64,000 nt of DNA from Oscillospiraceae bacterium. Lineage in GTDB: Bacteria; Bacillota; Clostridia; Oscillospirales; Oscillospiraceae. Under the pieces are notes generated by a model. It saw nothing but the letters and a program-made list of their open reading frames with translations, was not told the origin of the DNA and searched no databases. The stretch spans positions 1-64,000 of the forward strand of contig CACYHB010000020.1 in NCBI GenBank assembly GCA_902774015.1, written 5' to 3'. Positions 1 to 7,123 of this stretch are shown here, in pieces. Positions within the stretch are counted from its first letter, which is position 1. Each line of letters starts with the position of its first letter. Both the position numbers and the translations under genes were made by a program.

Positions 1-171
1 CATAGGATAAGGATAATAGGTATCAGGAAAAATCAAATGGTATCAAATCCCCCAAACAAAAGCGTTTAGAATTAAGTTTCATTTTGCGAGTGGGAATAAT
101 CTAGCAGCTATGACAGCCCGAAAAGCCGATACATCAAGGCTTTTCGGGCCGCTCCATTTGCGGCGCAGCCC

Positions 172-200
172 TTGAAAAAGAGGAAGGATTCCGGTATTAT
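172..200 (+). promoter_or_regulatory. Predicted promoter of the zinc-ribbon GG peptide
   Basis: A TTGAAA -35 box (172-177) lies exactly 17 bp from a TATTAT -10 box (195-200). Transcription would start near 207, about 65 nt before the peptide's start codon. Upstream (117-150) is an imperfect hairpin without a T-tract. Confidence 0.6.
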
Positions 201-273
201 ATTTTATATAAACCGATCCCCGCCCGGAGGGGCGGGGCGGCATGCCGGATCAAACGAACGGGAGGAAAACAGC

Positions 274-450
274 ATGGATGAACTGAACCAGAAAGAACTG
301 CAGAAAGCAGCCGGCGGTCTGAACGCCGACGAGCCCCACTGCCCCAAGTGCCGGAGCAAGGACCTTGTGCTGGTCGGGCCTGTGGACATCGGAACGCTGC
401 CGACGTATCGCTGCAAGGCCTGCGGCTACGAGTGGATGCTGGCGCTGTAA
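274..450 (+). CDS. Small double-glycine-leader peptide with zinc ribbon
   Basis: This gene encodes 58 residues; the ATG at 274 sits behind GGAGG at 261-265. Residues 1-15 look like a double-glycine leader (acidic and hydrophobic positions ending in KAAGG), the type cut by peptidase-containing ABC exporters. The remainder has two CxxC pairs (CPKC and CKAC), a zinc-ribbon arrangement ending in a hydrophobic tail. The combination of a GG leader and a zinc ribbon is unusual: it may be a secreted or modified peptide, or simply a small zinc-ribbon protein whose N-terminus resembles a leader. No exporter or maturation enzyme lies in the window. The exact function is unknown. Two longer GG peptides occur 2.8 kb downstream. 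Confidence 0.7.
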   Translation: MDELNQKELQKAAGGLNADEPHCPKCRSKDLVLVGPVDIGTLPTYRCKACGYEWMLAL

Positions 451-499
451 GCGCTCGAAAGACACAGAGAGGACGAGCAGAGGCGCAAAGAGGACGAAA

Positions 500-531
500 A
501 GCAGCGGCGGGGACGGCTCCCCGCCGCTGCT
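500..531 (+). terminator. GC-rich hairpin after the GG zinc-ribbon peptide
   Basis: Twelve base pairs of GCAGCGGCGGGG pair with CCCCGCCGCTGC around a short loop. Only a weak T-run (catttcc) follows, so termination is plausible but not certain. Confidence 0.45.
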
Positions 532-617
532 CATTTCCGGTGGAAGAAAGAACGCTTTTGTGCTATCATTTGAACATACGGACCCGGACTCCGGGATCAT
601 ACACAGGGAGGCAAAGC

Positions 618-1094
618 ATGTACGAGTATTTCCGTTATGAATCCCCGCTGGGAATGCTGACGTTCGCCGCCGAGGACGGGGCGCTGACCGCCCTCGTGAT
701 CGAGGGACAGAAATATGCCGGGCACCATCTGCGGGGCGAGGGACGGGAACGGGAAACGCCGGTCCTCCGGGCGGCCCGGCGCTGGCTGGACGCCTATTTT
801 GCCGGGGAACGGCCGGATGCCGCCGCGCTTGTCCTGTCTCCACGGGGAACGGCCTTCCAGCTTTCGGTCTGGCAGGCGCTGCGGGACATTCCCTACGGCC
901 GGACCGAAAGCTATGGGAGCCTGGCCGCCCGCCTCGGCAGTTCGGCGCGGGCGGTGGGCGGCGCGGTGGGGCGCAATCCCATTTCGCTGATCATCCCCTG
1001 CCACCGCGTCATCGGCGCGGACGGAAGCCTGACCGGCTATGCCGGCGGCGTCGAGAGAAAGCGCTTTCTGCTGGCTCTGGAGGCGGCGAAGTGA
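618..1094 (+). CDS. ogt: Methylated-DNA--protein-cysteine S-methyltransferase
   Basis: The 158-residue protein is a suicide DNA-repair enzyme that moves the alkyl group from O6-alkylguanine to its own cysteine. The active-site motif PCHRV is present with Cys128, followed by the GxxxGYAGG segment that forms the substrate pocket. The helix-turn-helix part (residues about 75-120, with the RAVGGAVGRNP segment containing the arginine finger) is intact. The ATG at 618 was chosen because a GGGAGG site lies just upstream and the N-terminus then aligns with the usual short Ogt form. An extended -10 (TGC TATCAT, 564-569) lies upstream, so it is probably a single-gene unit. Confidence 0.95.
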   Translation: MYEYFRYESPLGMLTFAAEDGALTALVIEGQKYAGHHLRGEGRERETPVLRAARRWLDAYFAGERPDAAALVLSPRGTAFQLSVWQALRDIPYGRTESYGSLAARLGSSARAVGGAVGRNPISLIIPCHRVIGADGSLTGYAGGVERKRFLLALEAAK

Positions 1095-1121
1095 GCCGAC
1101 GGGCGGACGACGGTCCGGGCT

Positions 1122-2477
1122 TTATCTGCGCGCCGCTTCCGCCGCCTCGCGCTTTCCGCGCTGGCGTGCGGCGAAGACGAGCGGGATAAAGCTCACGAGG
1201 ATCAGCAGCGTGGAGATCAGAAACAGGACGTGGGTCGGCAGGAAGGCCTCAAAGCCGTTGGCGTCCAGAATGCGGCCGTTGTTCTTGATGATGGGATTTG
1301 CGATAAAGGGCGAGACGATCCAGGGGATCAGCACGAAGAAAATGATGCGGAAGCCCTCAAACTGACCCTTGGCATCCTGGGGGAACAGCTCCTTCATCCA
1401 GACGGAGATCACCTGCATGAACATGATATAGCCGCAGCCGAAGAGAAACAGCCCGATCAGCAGCGGCCAGTTGAGGATCGTGCCCGGATCCACGTTTTCG
1501 GGCCGCCCGAACAGGCCCAGGATGCCGACGCCGATCACGCTCAGCACGATGGAGATCGCCGCGGCGAGGGCAAAGCGGTTTTTGCGCAGCAGGCGCGAGG
1601 CCGGGATCACCGAGAGCATGCCCAGGATCAGCGCGATGCCCTGCAGAATGCCGATGCTGTCCGGAGAGAAGCCCAGATAATAGATCATGTAGTTGCCCAC
1701 GTGGGGGTAGTAGACGTTGAAGGCGATGAAATAGGCGCAGAGCACCAGAAACACCCAGCAAAGCTCCCGATGCCGCAGCAGCGCGCGAAAATCAAAGGCG
1801 GAGAAGAGCTGCCGGGAGAAGCTGCCGCGCCGGTTCGGCGCAAGCGCCGGCGCGTCCTTCATAAAGAGCATGGCCAGCAGTCCGAAGACGATGACAAGGC
1901 CGCCCATTACCAGAAACAGGCGCATGTAGTTGTCGGCCTTTCCGATCAGAAGGCCGCCCACCACGGTGCCGATGATGGTGCCGATGATGGGCTGTGTGGC
2001 CAGAGCCGCGCCGATGTGGCCGCGGTTGTCGTCGGTCATCCTGTCGTTGAGCCAGGCGTTGAAGCCGGCGTCGTTGCCCATGGAACCGAAGAAGGACATG
2101 AGCGCGTCGGCCAGGATCACCGCCGTGGCGGCCAGGACCAGCAGCCGGGCGGAATCGCCGCCTCTGCCGGGGGCGATAAACTCAGTGGCGCCGAACAGGA
2201 TCGTGAAAATGCCCCAGAGGATATAGCCCAGGGCGACGAAGGGCTTCCGGCGGCCCCGGCGATCCGAGAGCGTACCGAAAACAAAGGTGGAAACGGTTGT
2301 GGCGATGGCGGAGATCGCCACCATCCAGGAGATGATGGTGGGATCCTTTGCGATTTTGGCGTAAACAAAGGTGTTGAACCACTGATTCTCCACGTTCCAG
2401 CAGAGCTGCCCGATGATTCCGAGTCCCCAGACCAGGACCCAGAAACGGAGCGTAGAGGACTTTTTCTTTTCGTTCAT
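1122..2477 (-). CDS. MFS transporter, SLC45/GPH-like
   Basis: The 451-residue integral membrane protein has about twelve hydrophobic segments. The cytoplasmic loop between helices 2 and 3 carries the major facilitator signature (GTLSDRRGRRKPF). Overall it resembles MFS_2/GPH and SLC45-type sugar or glycoside cation symporters, including a long C-terminal half; the substrate cannot be read from sequence. Two nearby ATGs exist; the second, at 2477, has the better spacing (9 nt) to AAGGAG. The ATP-cone gene lies 52 bp upstream on the same strand and may be cotranscribed. Confidence 0.8.
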   Translation of the reverse strand: MNEKKKSSTLRFWVLVWGLGIIGQLCWNVENQWFNTFVYAKIAKDPTIISWMVAISAIATTVSTFVFGTLSDRRGRRKPFVALGYILWGIFTILFGATEFIAPGRGGDSARLLVLAATAVILADALMSFFGSMGNDAGFNAWLNDRMTDDNRGHIGAALATQPIIGTIIGTVVGGLLIGKADNYMRLFLVMGGLVIVFGLLAMLFMKDAPALAPNRRGSFSRQLFSAFDFRALLRHRELCWVFLVLCAYFIAFNVYYPHVGNYMIYYLGFSPDSIGILQGIALILGMLSVIPASRLLRKNRFALAAAISIVLSVIGVGILGLFGRPENVDPGTILNWPLLIGLFLFGCGYIMFMQVISVWMKELFPQDAKGQFEGFRIIFFVLIPWIVSPFIANPIIKNNGRILDANGFEAFLPTHVLFLISTLLILVSFIPLVFAARQRGKREAAEAARR

Positions 2478-2529
2478 CTGCATATGCTCCTTCCGCGCGC
2501 GGTCCTTTTTTGAATCGGAGACACAGCGC

Positions 2530-2793
2530 TCACTTGCTGTATTCCATGTAGTGCCGTGCGGTCTCTGCAAAACCCTTCTCGCGCAGGAGCGCATCCACGC
2601 AGCGGCGCACGTCGCCGGTGGTGATGATCTCACTGCTCACGGTCAGGCGCAGAAACACCTGGTCGGCGATGGCGGAGGCCAGTTTCCTGTCCATCAGCGT
2701 CTCCGCCGTCTCCGCGTTGGCGCGCAGGATGCTCGCGACGATCTTCTCGTCGTCAAAGAGCGTGATGTTTCCGTTTTTCTTAGTGATTTTCAT
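2530..2793 (-). CDS. Stand-alone ATP-cone domain protein
   Basis: The 87-residue protein matches the ATP-cone fold found at the N-terminus of ribonucleotide reductases and in NrdR: an initial lysine-rich strand (ITKKNGNITLFD), the DDEKIVASI helix, and the C-terminal VRRCVDALLRE...YMEY helices. ATP-cones bind ATP or dATP and act as allosteric modules. Here no reductase or NrdR zinc ribbon is attached, and the genes on either side are unrelated. The ATG at 2793 follows a GGAGG site. An extended -10 box (TGC TATAAT read on the minus strand, 2866-2874) lies about 75 bp upstream. The role is unknown; nucleotide-dependent regulation of a partner is an inference. Confidence 0.75.
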   Translation of the reverse strand: MKITKKNGNITLFDDEKIVASILRANAETAETLMDRKLASAIADQVFLRLTVSSEIITTGDVRRCVDALLREKGFAETARHYMEYSK

Positions 2794-3219
2794 GTGACGT
2801 CCTCCTTCGTCTCTGCTTCTATGCTTCCGGTCGATACGCGATCGCTCCATACAAAGATCAAGACAATTATAGCACAGCTTTCGGGATTCGCCAGCCCCGC
2901 CGCGGAAAAACGGAAGAAAAAGCTTTTGCGCGGTGCTTTCCGGCCCGCGCGTTTCCGCTGTCGTATCAAATAACGGAAGAAGGACATATCCTCGGGATAA
3001 GGCTTGCTTTTGCAGAGGCTTCTATAGTATATTTACTATGAAAGCCGGCGCTTCCACAGTATACAATTGAGTAAAACGCGCCATTCCCGCCACTGAAGGG
3101 GCAACCGGATGGCATGCGAAAAAATCCCCGTGCGCATGAGGCATTCATGCGCCGCGGTGCGCATGGGGATTTAATATATCGTTAAAGCATGGCCCGAGCG
3201 GGCGGACAGGAGTGTGAAC
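2794..3219. promoter_or_regulatory. Divergent intergenic region with leader hairpin
   Basis: This gap of about 425 bases holds a minus-strand extended -10 (2866-2874) for the ATP-cone gene. For the plus-strand peptide operon it holds a weak TTGCAG/TACTAT pair (3010-3015, 3034-3039) and a strong inverted repeat at 3127-3168 (arms near CCCGTGCGCATG and GCGCATGGGG) just before the ribosome binding site. No further gene was seen. Confidence 0.4.
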
Positions 3220-3666
3220 ATGAAGAAGAGCATCGACGCCGAAAAACTGGAGCTGCAGCTTGCGCAGGACAGCGCCCTGCGGGAGAAGCTGGAGAGCTCT
3301 CTGGCGCGTCTCGCAGCGGCGCCCGGCACACAGATCGACGAGGAGCTGATGCTCCGCGCCATGGAAGAGGCCGGCGTCCGCCCGGAGAGCGGGGAGAAAA
3401 AGCCTGCCGGGAAGACGGTCCTCGCGGATGACGAGCTGGAGAACGTAGCCGGAGGCCGTATCCTCTTCAACCAGAACGGGGTGAACCGCAATTCCTGGTT
3501 CGTGTCGATCCTGTCCATGCTGATGGCGCAGGACGCAGCACGGCCGGAGAAGGCCAACGAGTTGAGTCCGCTGCAGCGGGAGATCAGCATCGACGGCAAG
3601 CGCTATCGCGTCCTCCGCACGGCTGAGGGCGGATCTTATCAATACGTACTGGAGGAACTGAAATGA
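3220..3666 (+). CDS. Double-glycine leader-type peptide precursor
   Basis: The 148-residue product has a long, highly charged helical N-terminal region ending in LADDELENVAGG (GG near residues 80-81), followed by a segment of about 67 residues. The sequence LxDxELExVAGG is the hallmark of Nif11-like and class II bacteriocin leaders, which guide maturation enzymes and are cut after GG by C39-peptidase transporters. The part after GG is Asn-rich at first, then contains a hydrophobic patch (WFVSILSMLM). The ATG at 3220 (AGGAG with 7-nt spacing) is preferred over the GTG six bases upstream. It overlaps the next peptide gene by ATGA, so the two are translationally coupled. No modification enzyme or exporter is nearby; the assignment as precursor is inference. 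Confidence 0.65.
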   Translation: MKKSIDAEKLELQLAQDSALREKLESSLARLAAAPGTQIDEELMLRAMEEAGVRPESGEKKPAGKTVLADDELENVAGGRILFNQNGVNRNSWFVSILSMLMAQDAARPEKANELSPLQREISIDGKRYRVLRTAEGGSYQYVLEELK

Positions 3667-4007
3667 ACGACTGGACCAATATCCTGATGGACAACGCCGA
3701 GAGCATCCTCAACGCCGGCAGCGTGAGCGAGCTGACCGAGCTGCTGGTGGACATGGGCGTTGAACTCAACGAGGAGGAAAACCGCATTCTCAACGGCAAG
3801 GGCCTTGTCGCGCTGGAGGATGAGAAGCTGGACCAGATCGCGGGCGGCGCGATCAATCTGGAGAAAGCCAGCGTCGGCCTGCGCTTCCTGCTGGGACTGG
3901 CGGGCCGCGACGAGAACAACAGCGAGCTTTTCAAAAGGCTCCTCCAGATCGGGCAGTCGATCGGCCCGGAGATCGGCCAGCGCATCGAGAATAAGCTCGG
4001 GCACTGA
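3663..4007 (+). CDS. Second double-glycine leader-type peptide
   Basis: This 114-residue peptide starts inside the stop codon of its upstream neighbour. It has an acidic leader region (residues 1-61) ending in LEDEKLDQIAGG, closely similar in layout to the neighbour's LADDELENVAGG. The post-GG segment of about 53 residues is amphipathic and rich in Leu, Ile, Lys and Glu (for example VGLRFLLGLAG), as expected for a helical secreted peptide. The long leader resembles Nif11-type precursors. The phosphatase gene begins 49 bp downstream without an intervening terminator, suggesting one operon. Alternatively, both could be cytoplasmic adaptor proteins in which the GG motif is not cleaved. Confidence 0.65.
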   Translation: MNDWTNILMDNAESILNAGSVSELTELLVDMGVELNEEENRILNGKGLVALEDEKLDQIAGGAINLEKASVGLRFLLGLAGRDENNSELFKRLLQIGQSIGPEIGQRIENKLGH

Positions 4008-4056
4008 GACCGCGGGCGTCGGGTCGCCCGAATCTGACAGAAGGGCAGGATAAACC

Positions 4057-5790
4057 ATGCCGGAAAAAACCATAAGAGAGATGTCGACCCTCGAGCGGAG
4101 GCACTATTCGCTGTCCGCGCGGGTGTTTCGCTCCACCCTGATGGGATCGGTGATCCTGGGCCTGGTCGCCCTGGCGATCGGCCTGGGCCTCTATACCGGC
4201 GCGCTGATTGAGCGGGACACTTCCGCTGCCTTCCTCCAGTCCCGGGCCGCGGCCTCAGTGCTGCAGCGCGTCGCGCAGGTGGACCGTCTGGCGGAGTTCG
4301 TCATGGACGTCTACAACGGTATGAGCGAGGAAGAGCGCGGCGCGGTGGATTCCGGCGACTACTGCGCCCGATTCAACGCCCTGCAGGAGGACCCGGATTA
4401 TCTTACGGCCCGGAGCATCCTCGCCGATTTCCGCAATGCCAGCGAAATGAGCGATATATACCTGGCCATGTACACCCGGGACCCCTCCCGCCTGGTATAC
4501 GTCGTCGATCCGGATGAAAACCCGCAGACCATGTTCGCACCCGGTCAATGGGAGGAGGTCGCGGCTTCAGAAAGCGAACGTTTCCTTGACCAGAAATGGG
4601 ATGCGGACGAGAGACTGGTAGACGTTGGGTTTACCCGGAAATACGGCTGGATCTGCACGGCGGGCGTCCCGATCCAGAACGAACGGGGTGAGATCGTGGC
4701 TTTCGTGCTGGCGGACATCACCATGGCGGAGGTGGCCTACGGCATGCGGGCTTTTCTGCTCCAGTATATCCTTGCGATGCTGATCGCGGTGAACTGCGTG
4801 GGCTTTCTGATGACACGGCGCATGCGCAAAACCCTGGTGGAGCCCATCAACGACATTGCCGAGACCGCGCAGCTCTACGTGCAGGACAAGAAAAACGGCG
4901 TCAAGGTCACGGACCACTTCTCCATGCTCAACATCCGTACCGGCGATGAGATCGAAAACCTGAGCCTGGTGATGGCGGACATGGAGCGGGATCTCTCCGA
5001 GTATGAGGAGAACCTGACGCAGGCCGTCGCCGACAGGGAGCGCATCCATACCGAACTCAACCTGGCCCGCCGGATCCAGTCGGCCATGGTCCCGGGCAAG
5101 TTCCCGGCTTTCCCCGAACGGACGGACTTTGACGTCTACGCCAGTATGCTCCCGGCCAAGGAGGTCGGCGGTGATTTCTACGATTTCTTCCTCGTAGACG
5201 AGAAGCATCTGGGGATCGTGATGGCGGACGTGTCCGGCAAGGGCATCCCCGGCGCTCTGTTTATGGCCATCACCAAGGCGATCTTGAAAAACCACGCCAT
5301 GGCCGGGCTCGGTCCCAAGGCTGCGCTGGAAAAACTCAACGGGCAGATCTGCGCCAACAACCCCGAGGAGATGTTCGTCACCGTCTGGTTCGGCGTGCTC
5401 GATCTCCAGACCGGGCGCATGACCGCGGTCAACGCCGGGCATGAATACCCCATTCTCCGGCAGCCGGCCGGCGCCTTCGAGGTGGTGAAGGATCAACACG
5501 GCTTTGTGGTCGGAGGCATGGAGGGCGTGAAGTATACCGAGTACGAGCTGCAGCTGCAGCCCGGCGCCAGGCTCTTCGTCTACACCGACGGCGTGCCCGA
5601 GGCCACCGACGAGCACCAGGAGATGTTCGGCCTGGATCGAACGCTGGAGGCGCTGAACGCCGCGGCGGAGCGCAGCCCCCAGGAGATCCTGGAGCAGGTG
5701 CAGGGCGCGGTGGACGCCTTCGTGGGTTCTGCCTCGCCCTTTGACGATCTGACCATGCTGTGTCTGGAGTACCGCGGACCGGAGGCCTGA
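4057..5790 (+). CDS. Membrane sensor PP2C phosphatase (RsbU/SpoIIE type)
   Basis: The 577-residue protein has two membrane helices (about 29-51 and 232-252) enclosing an extracellular sensor of about 180 residues (CACHE-like), then a HAMP segment (about 253-310), a coiled-coil linker and a PP2C-like SpoIIE domain (about 340-573). Metal-binding motifs are intact: EVGGDFYDFF, MADVSGKGIPGALFM, NAGHEYP and SPFDDLTML. Such proteins dephosphorylate anti-anti-sigma factors in partner-switching cascades in response to an external signal. No anti-sigma or STAS gene is close by. It follows the two GG peptide genes, so it may respond to or control them; this link is inference. A second ATG 24 bp downstream is possible. 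Confidence 0.88.
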   Translation: MPEKTIREMSTLERRHYSLSARVFRSTLMGSVILGLVALAIGLGLYTGALIERDTSAAFLQSRAAASVLQRVAQVDRLAEFVMDVYNGMSEEERGAVDSGDYCARFNALQEDPDYLTARSILADFRNASEMSDIYLAMYTRDPSRLVYVVDPDENPQTMFAPGQWEEVAASESERFLDQKWDADERLVDVGFTRKYGWICTAGVPIQNERGEIVAFVLADITMAEVAYGMRAFLLQYILAMLIAVNCVGFLMTRRMRKTLVEPINDIAETAQLYVQDKKNGVKVTDHFSMLNIRTGDEIENLSLVMADMERDLSEYEENLTQAVADRERIHTELNLARRIQSAMVPGKFPAFPERTDFDVYASMLPAKEVGGDFYDFFLVDEKHLGIVMADVSGKGIPGALFMAITKAILKNHAMAGLGPKAALEKLNGQICANNPEEMFVTVWFGVLDLQTGRMTAVNAGHEYPILRQPAGAFEVVKDQHGFVVGGMEGVKYTEYELQLQPGARLFVYTDGVPEATDEHQEMFGLDRTLEALNAAAERSPQEILEQVQGAVDAFVGSASPFDDLTMLCLEYRGPEA

Positions 5791-5801
5791 TCGAAGAGAA
5801 C

Positions 5802-5842
5802 AAAAAACGCCGGGTCCTCGGTGAGAGGACCCGGCGAAAAAA
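5802..5842 (-). terminator. Perfect hairpin between phosphatase and DUF218 gene
   Basis: The arms CGCCGGGTCCTC (5808-5819) and GAGGACCCGGCG (5825-5836) pair perfectly. Both flanks on the plus strand are A-runs, so the T-tract needed for termination exists only on the minus strand, where no gene is seen upstream. On the plus strand it lies about 15 bases before the next ribosome binding site and may affect readthrough or mRNA stability. Confidence 0.5.
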
Positions 5843-5855
5843 GTCAGGGGAAAGC

Positions 5856-7064
5856 ATGAAACTGGATACACGAGATAAAAAACCGAAAATCTACAGCCTG
5901 GCCGTGCTGAGCGCCTGCGCTGTTCTGGCGCTGGCTACGCTCGCCCTGAGCGGGGGCGTGAAGCTGCTGGCCTGGGGGAACACCGTCCTGGCCCTCTATT
6001 TCGGCGCGGCGGTTTTCCTGCTGGCCGACGCCTTCCGCAAGCAGATCCAGTACAATCTCTATTCCTACAACACCATTCTGTACGCGGGCTTCGCCCTTTT
6101 TGCGCTCTTCCTTTTCCTCACCCATGTGTACGCGGCGATACAGGGATTTCTCTATCCGGCTGAGTACCGGACGCTGCAGATGCTCTTTACGCTGCTCAAC
6201 TCGGCCAAAAACTACATGTTCCTGACCTCGCCTTTCCTCGTGCTGTTTTCGCTGGCGCTTTTTGTGTCGAACCTGGCGCTGATCCGGCACGAGGGGCGGC
6301 GTTTTGTAAACGTCCTGGGCATCCTTCTGGCTCTGGCGCTGATCCTCGGGGAGCTGCTGATCGCGGCGCTGGACGTTTACAGCGCCTTTTCCGAGCGGGC
6401 GGTGCTGGCAAGGAATCTGACGGTGAACCTGATGGCGGCCTTTTATCTGTACTTTGAGTGCATGATCGTCGGAGCGATCACGGCGGATCTGCTGGCGGCG
6501 CGCTATGTACCGGAGAAGGACAAGGACTTTCTGATCGTACTGGGCTGCGGGCTGAAGAAGGACGGCACGCCCACTCCGCTTCTGAAAGGGCGGCTGGATC
6601 TGGCCCTGGCCTTTGACCGGGAGCAGACGGAGCGGACCGGCAGGCAGGCCATGTTCGTGGTCTCCGGCGGACAGGGCCCGGACGAAGTGCAGTCGGAGGC
6701 CGCCTCCATGCGGGACTATCTGCTGAGTCAGGGTGTCGCGGAGAGCCGCATCCTGGTGGAGGACAAGTCCACCGATACGTCGGAGAACATGCGCTTTTCC
6801 AAGGAGAAGATCGACGCGGTCCGGCCCGGAGGGAAGGCGGCCTTTTTCACCACCAATTACCACGTGTTCCGCTCCGGCCTCAAGGCGCGGCGGGTCAAGC
6901 TTCGCGCGGTGGGCATGGGCGCGCCGACGAAGTGGTATTTCTGGCCCAACGCCGCCGTGCGGGAATTCGTGGGCCTGCTCACGGAGCACCGCCTCAAGCA
7001 GGGACTGGTGCTGGCCCTGCTGGCGGCCGTGTACGCCGCCCTGACGGTGCTGGCCTACCGCTGA
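5856..7064 (+). CDS. DUF218 (YdcF/SanA-like) membrane protein
   Basis: The 402-residue protein has about seven hydrophobic helices in its first 215 residues and a C-terminal DUF218 domain (about 222-370) with the typical elements VLGCG, PLLKGRLDLA, FVVSGGQG, ESRILVEDKSTDTSEN and TTNYHVFR. DUF218 proteins such as SanA, ElyC and YdcF are linked to cell-envelope integrity and may bind nucleotides or S-adenosylmethionine; the reaction is not settled. The ATG at 5856 follows CAGGGGAA. A strong terminator follows at 7076. Confidence 0.8.
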   Translation: MKLDTRDKKPKIYSLAVLSACAVLALATLALSGGVKLLAWGNTVLALYFGAAVFLLADAFRKQIQYNLYSYNTILYAGFALFALFLFLTHVYAAIQGFLYPAEYRTLQMLFTLLNSAKNYMFLTSPFLVLFSLALFVSNLALIRHEGRRFVNVLGILLALALILGELLIAALDVYSAFSERAVLARNLTVNLMAAFYLYFECMIVGAITADLLAARYVPEKDKDFLIVLGCGLKKDGTPTPLLKGRLDLALAFDREQTERTGRQAMFVVSGGQGPDEVQSEAASMRDYLLSQGVAESRILVEDKSTDTSENMRFSKEKIDAVRPGGKAAFFTTNYHVFRSGLKARRVKLRAVGMGAPTKWYFWPNAAVREFVGLLTEHRLKQGLVLALLAAVYAALTVLAYR

Positions 7065-7075
7065 CGATATGAAAG

Positions 7076-7113
7076 CAAAAAAGGATCCTGTCTTTTGACA
7101 GGATCCTTTTTTG
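7076..7113. terminator. Bidirectional intrinsic terminator
   Basis: GGATCCTGTC pairs perfectly with GACAGGATCC around a TTTT loop, with six A before and six T after. It serves both the DUF218 gene and the convergent uxuB. Confidence 0.93.
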
Positions 7114-7123
7114 CTGCGATCTT

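Noticed and set aside
117..150. Hairpin GCCCGAAAAGCC/GGCTTTTCGGGC as a terminator
   Set aside because: No T-tract follows on either strand and no upstream gene is visible in the window.
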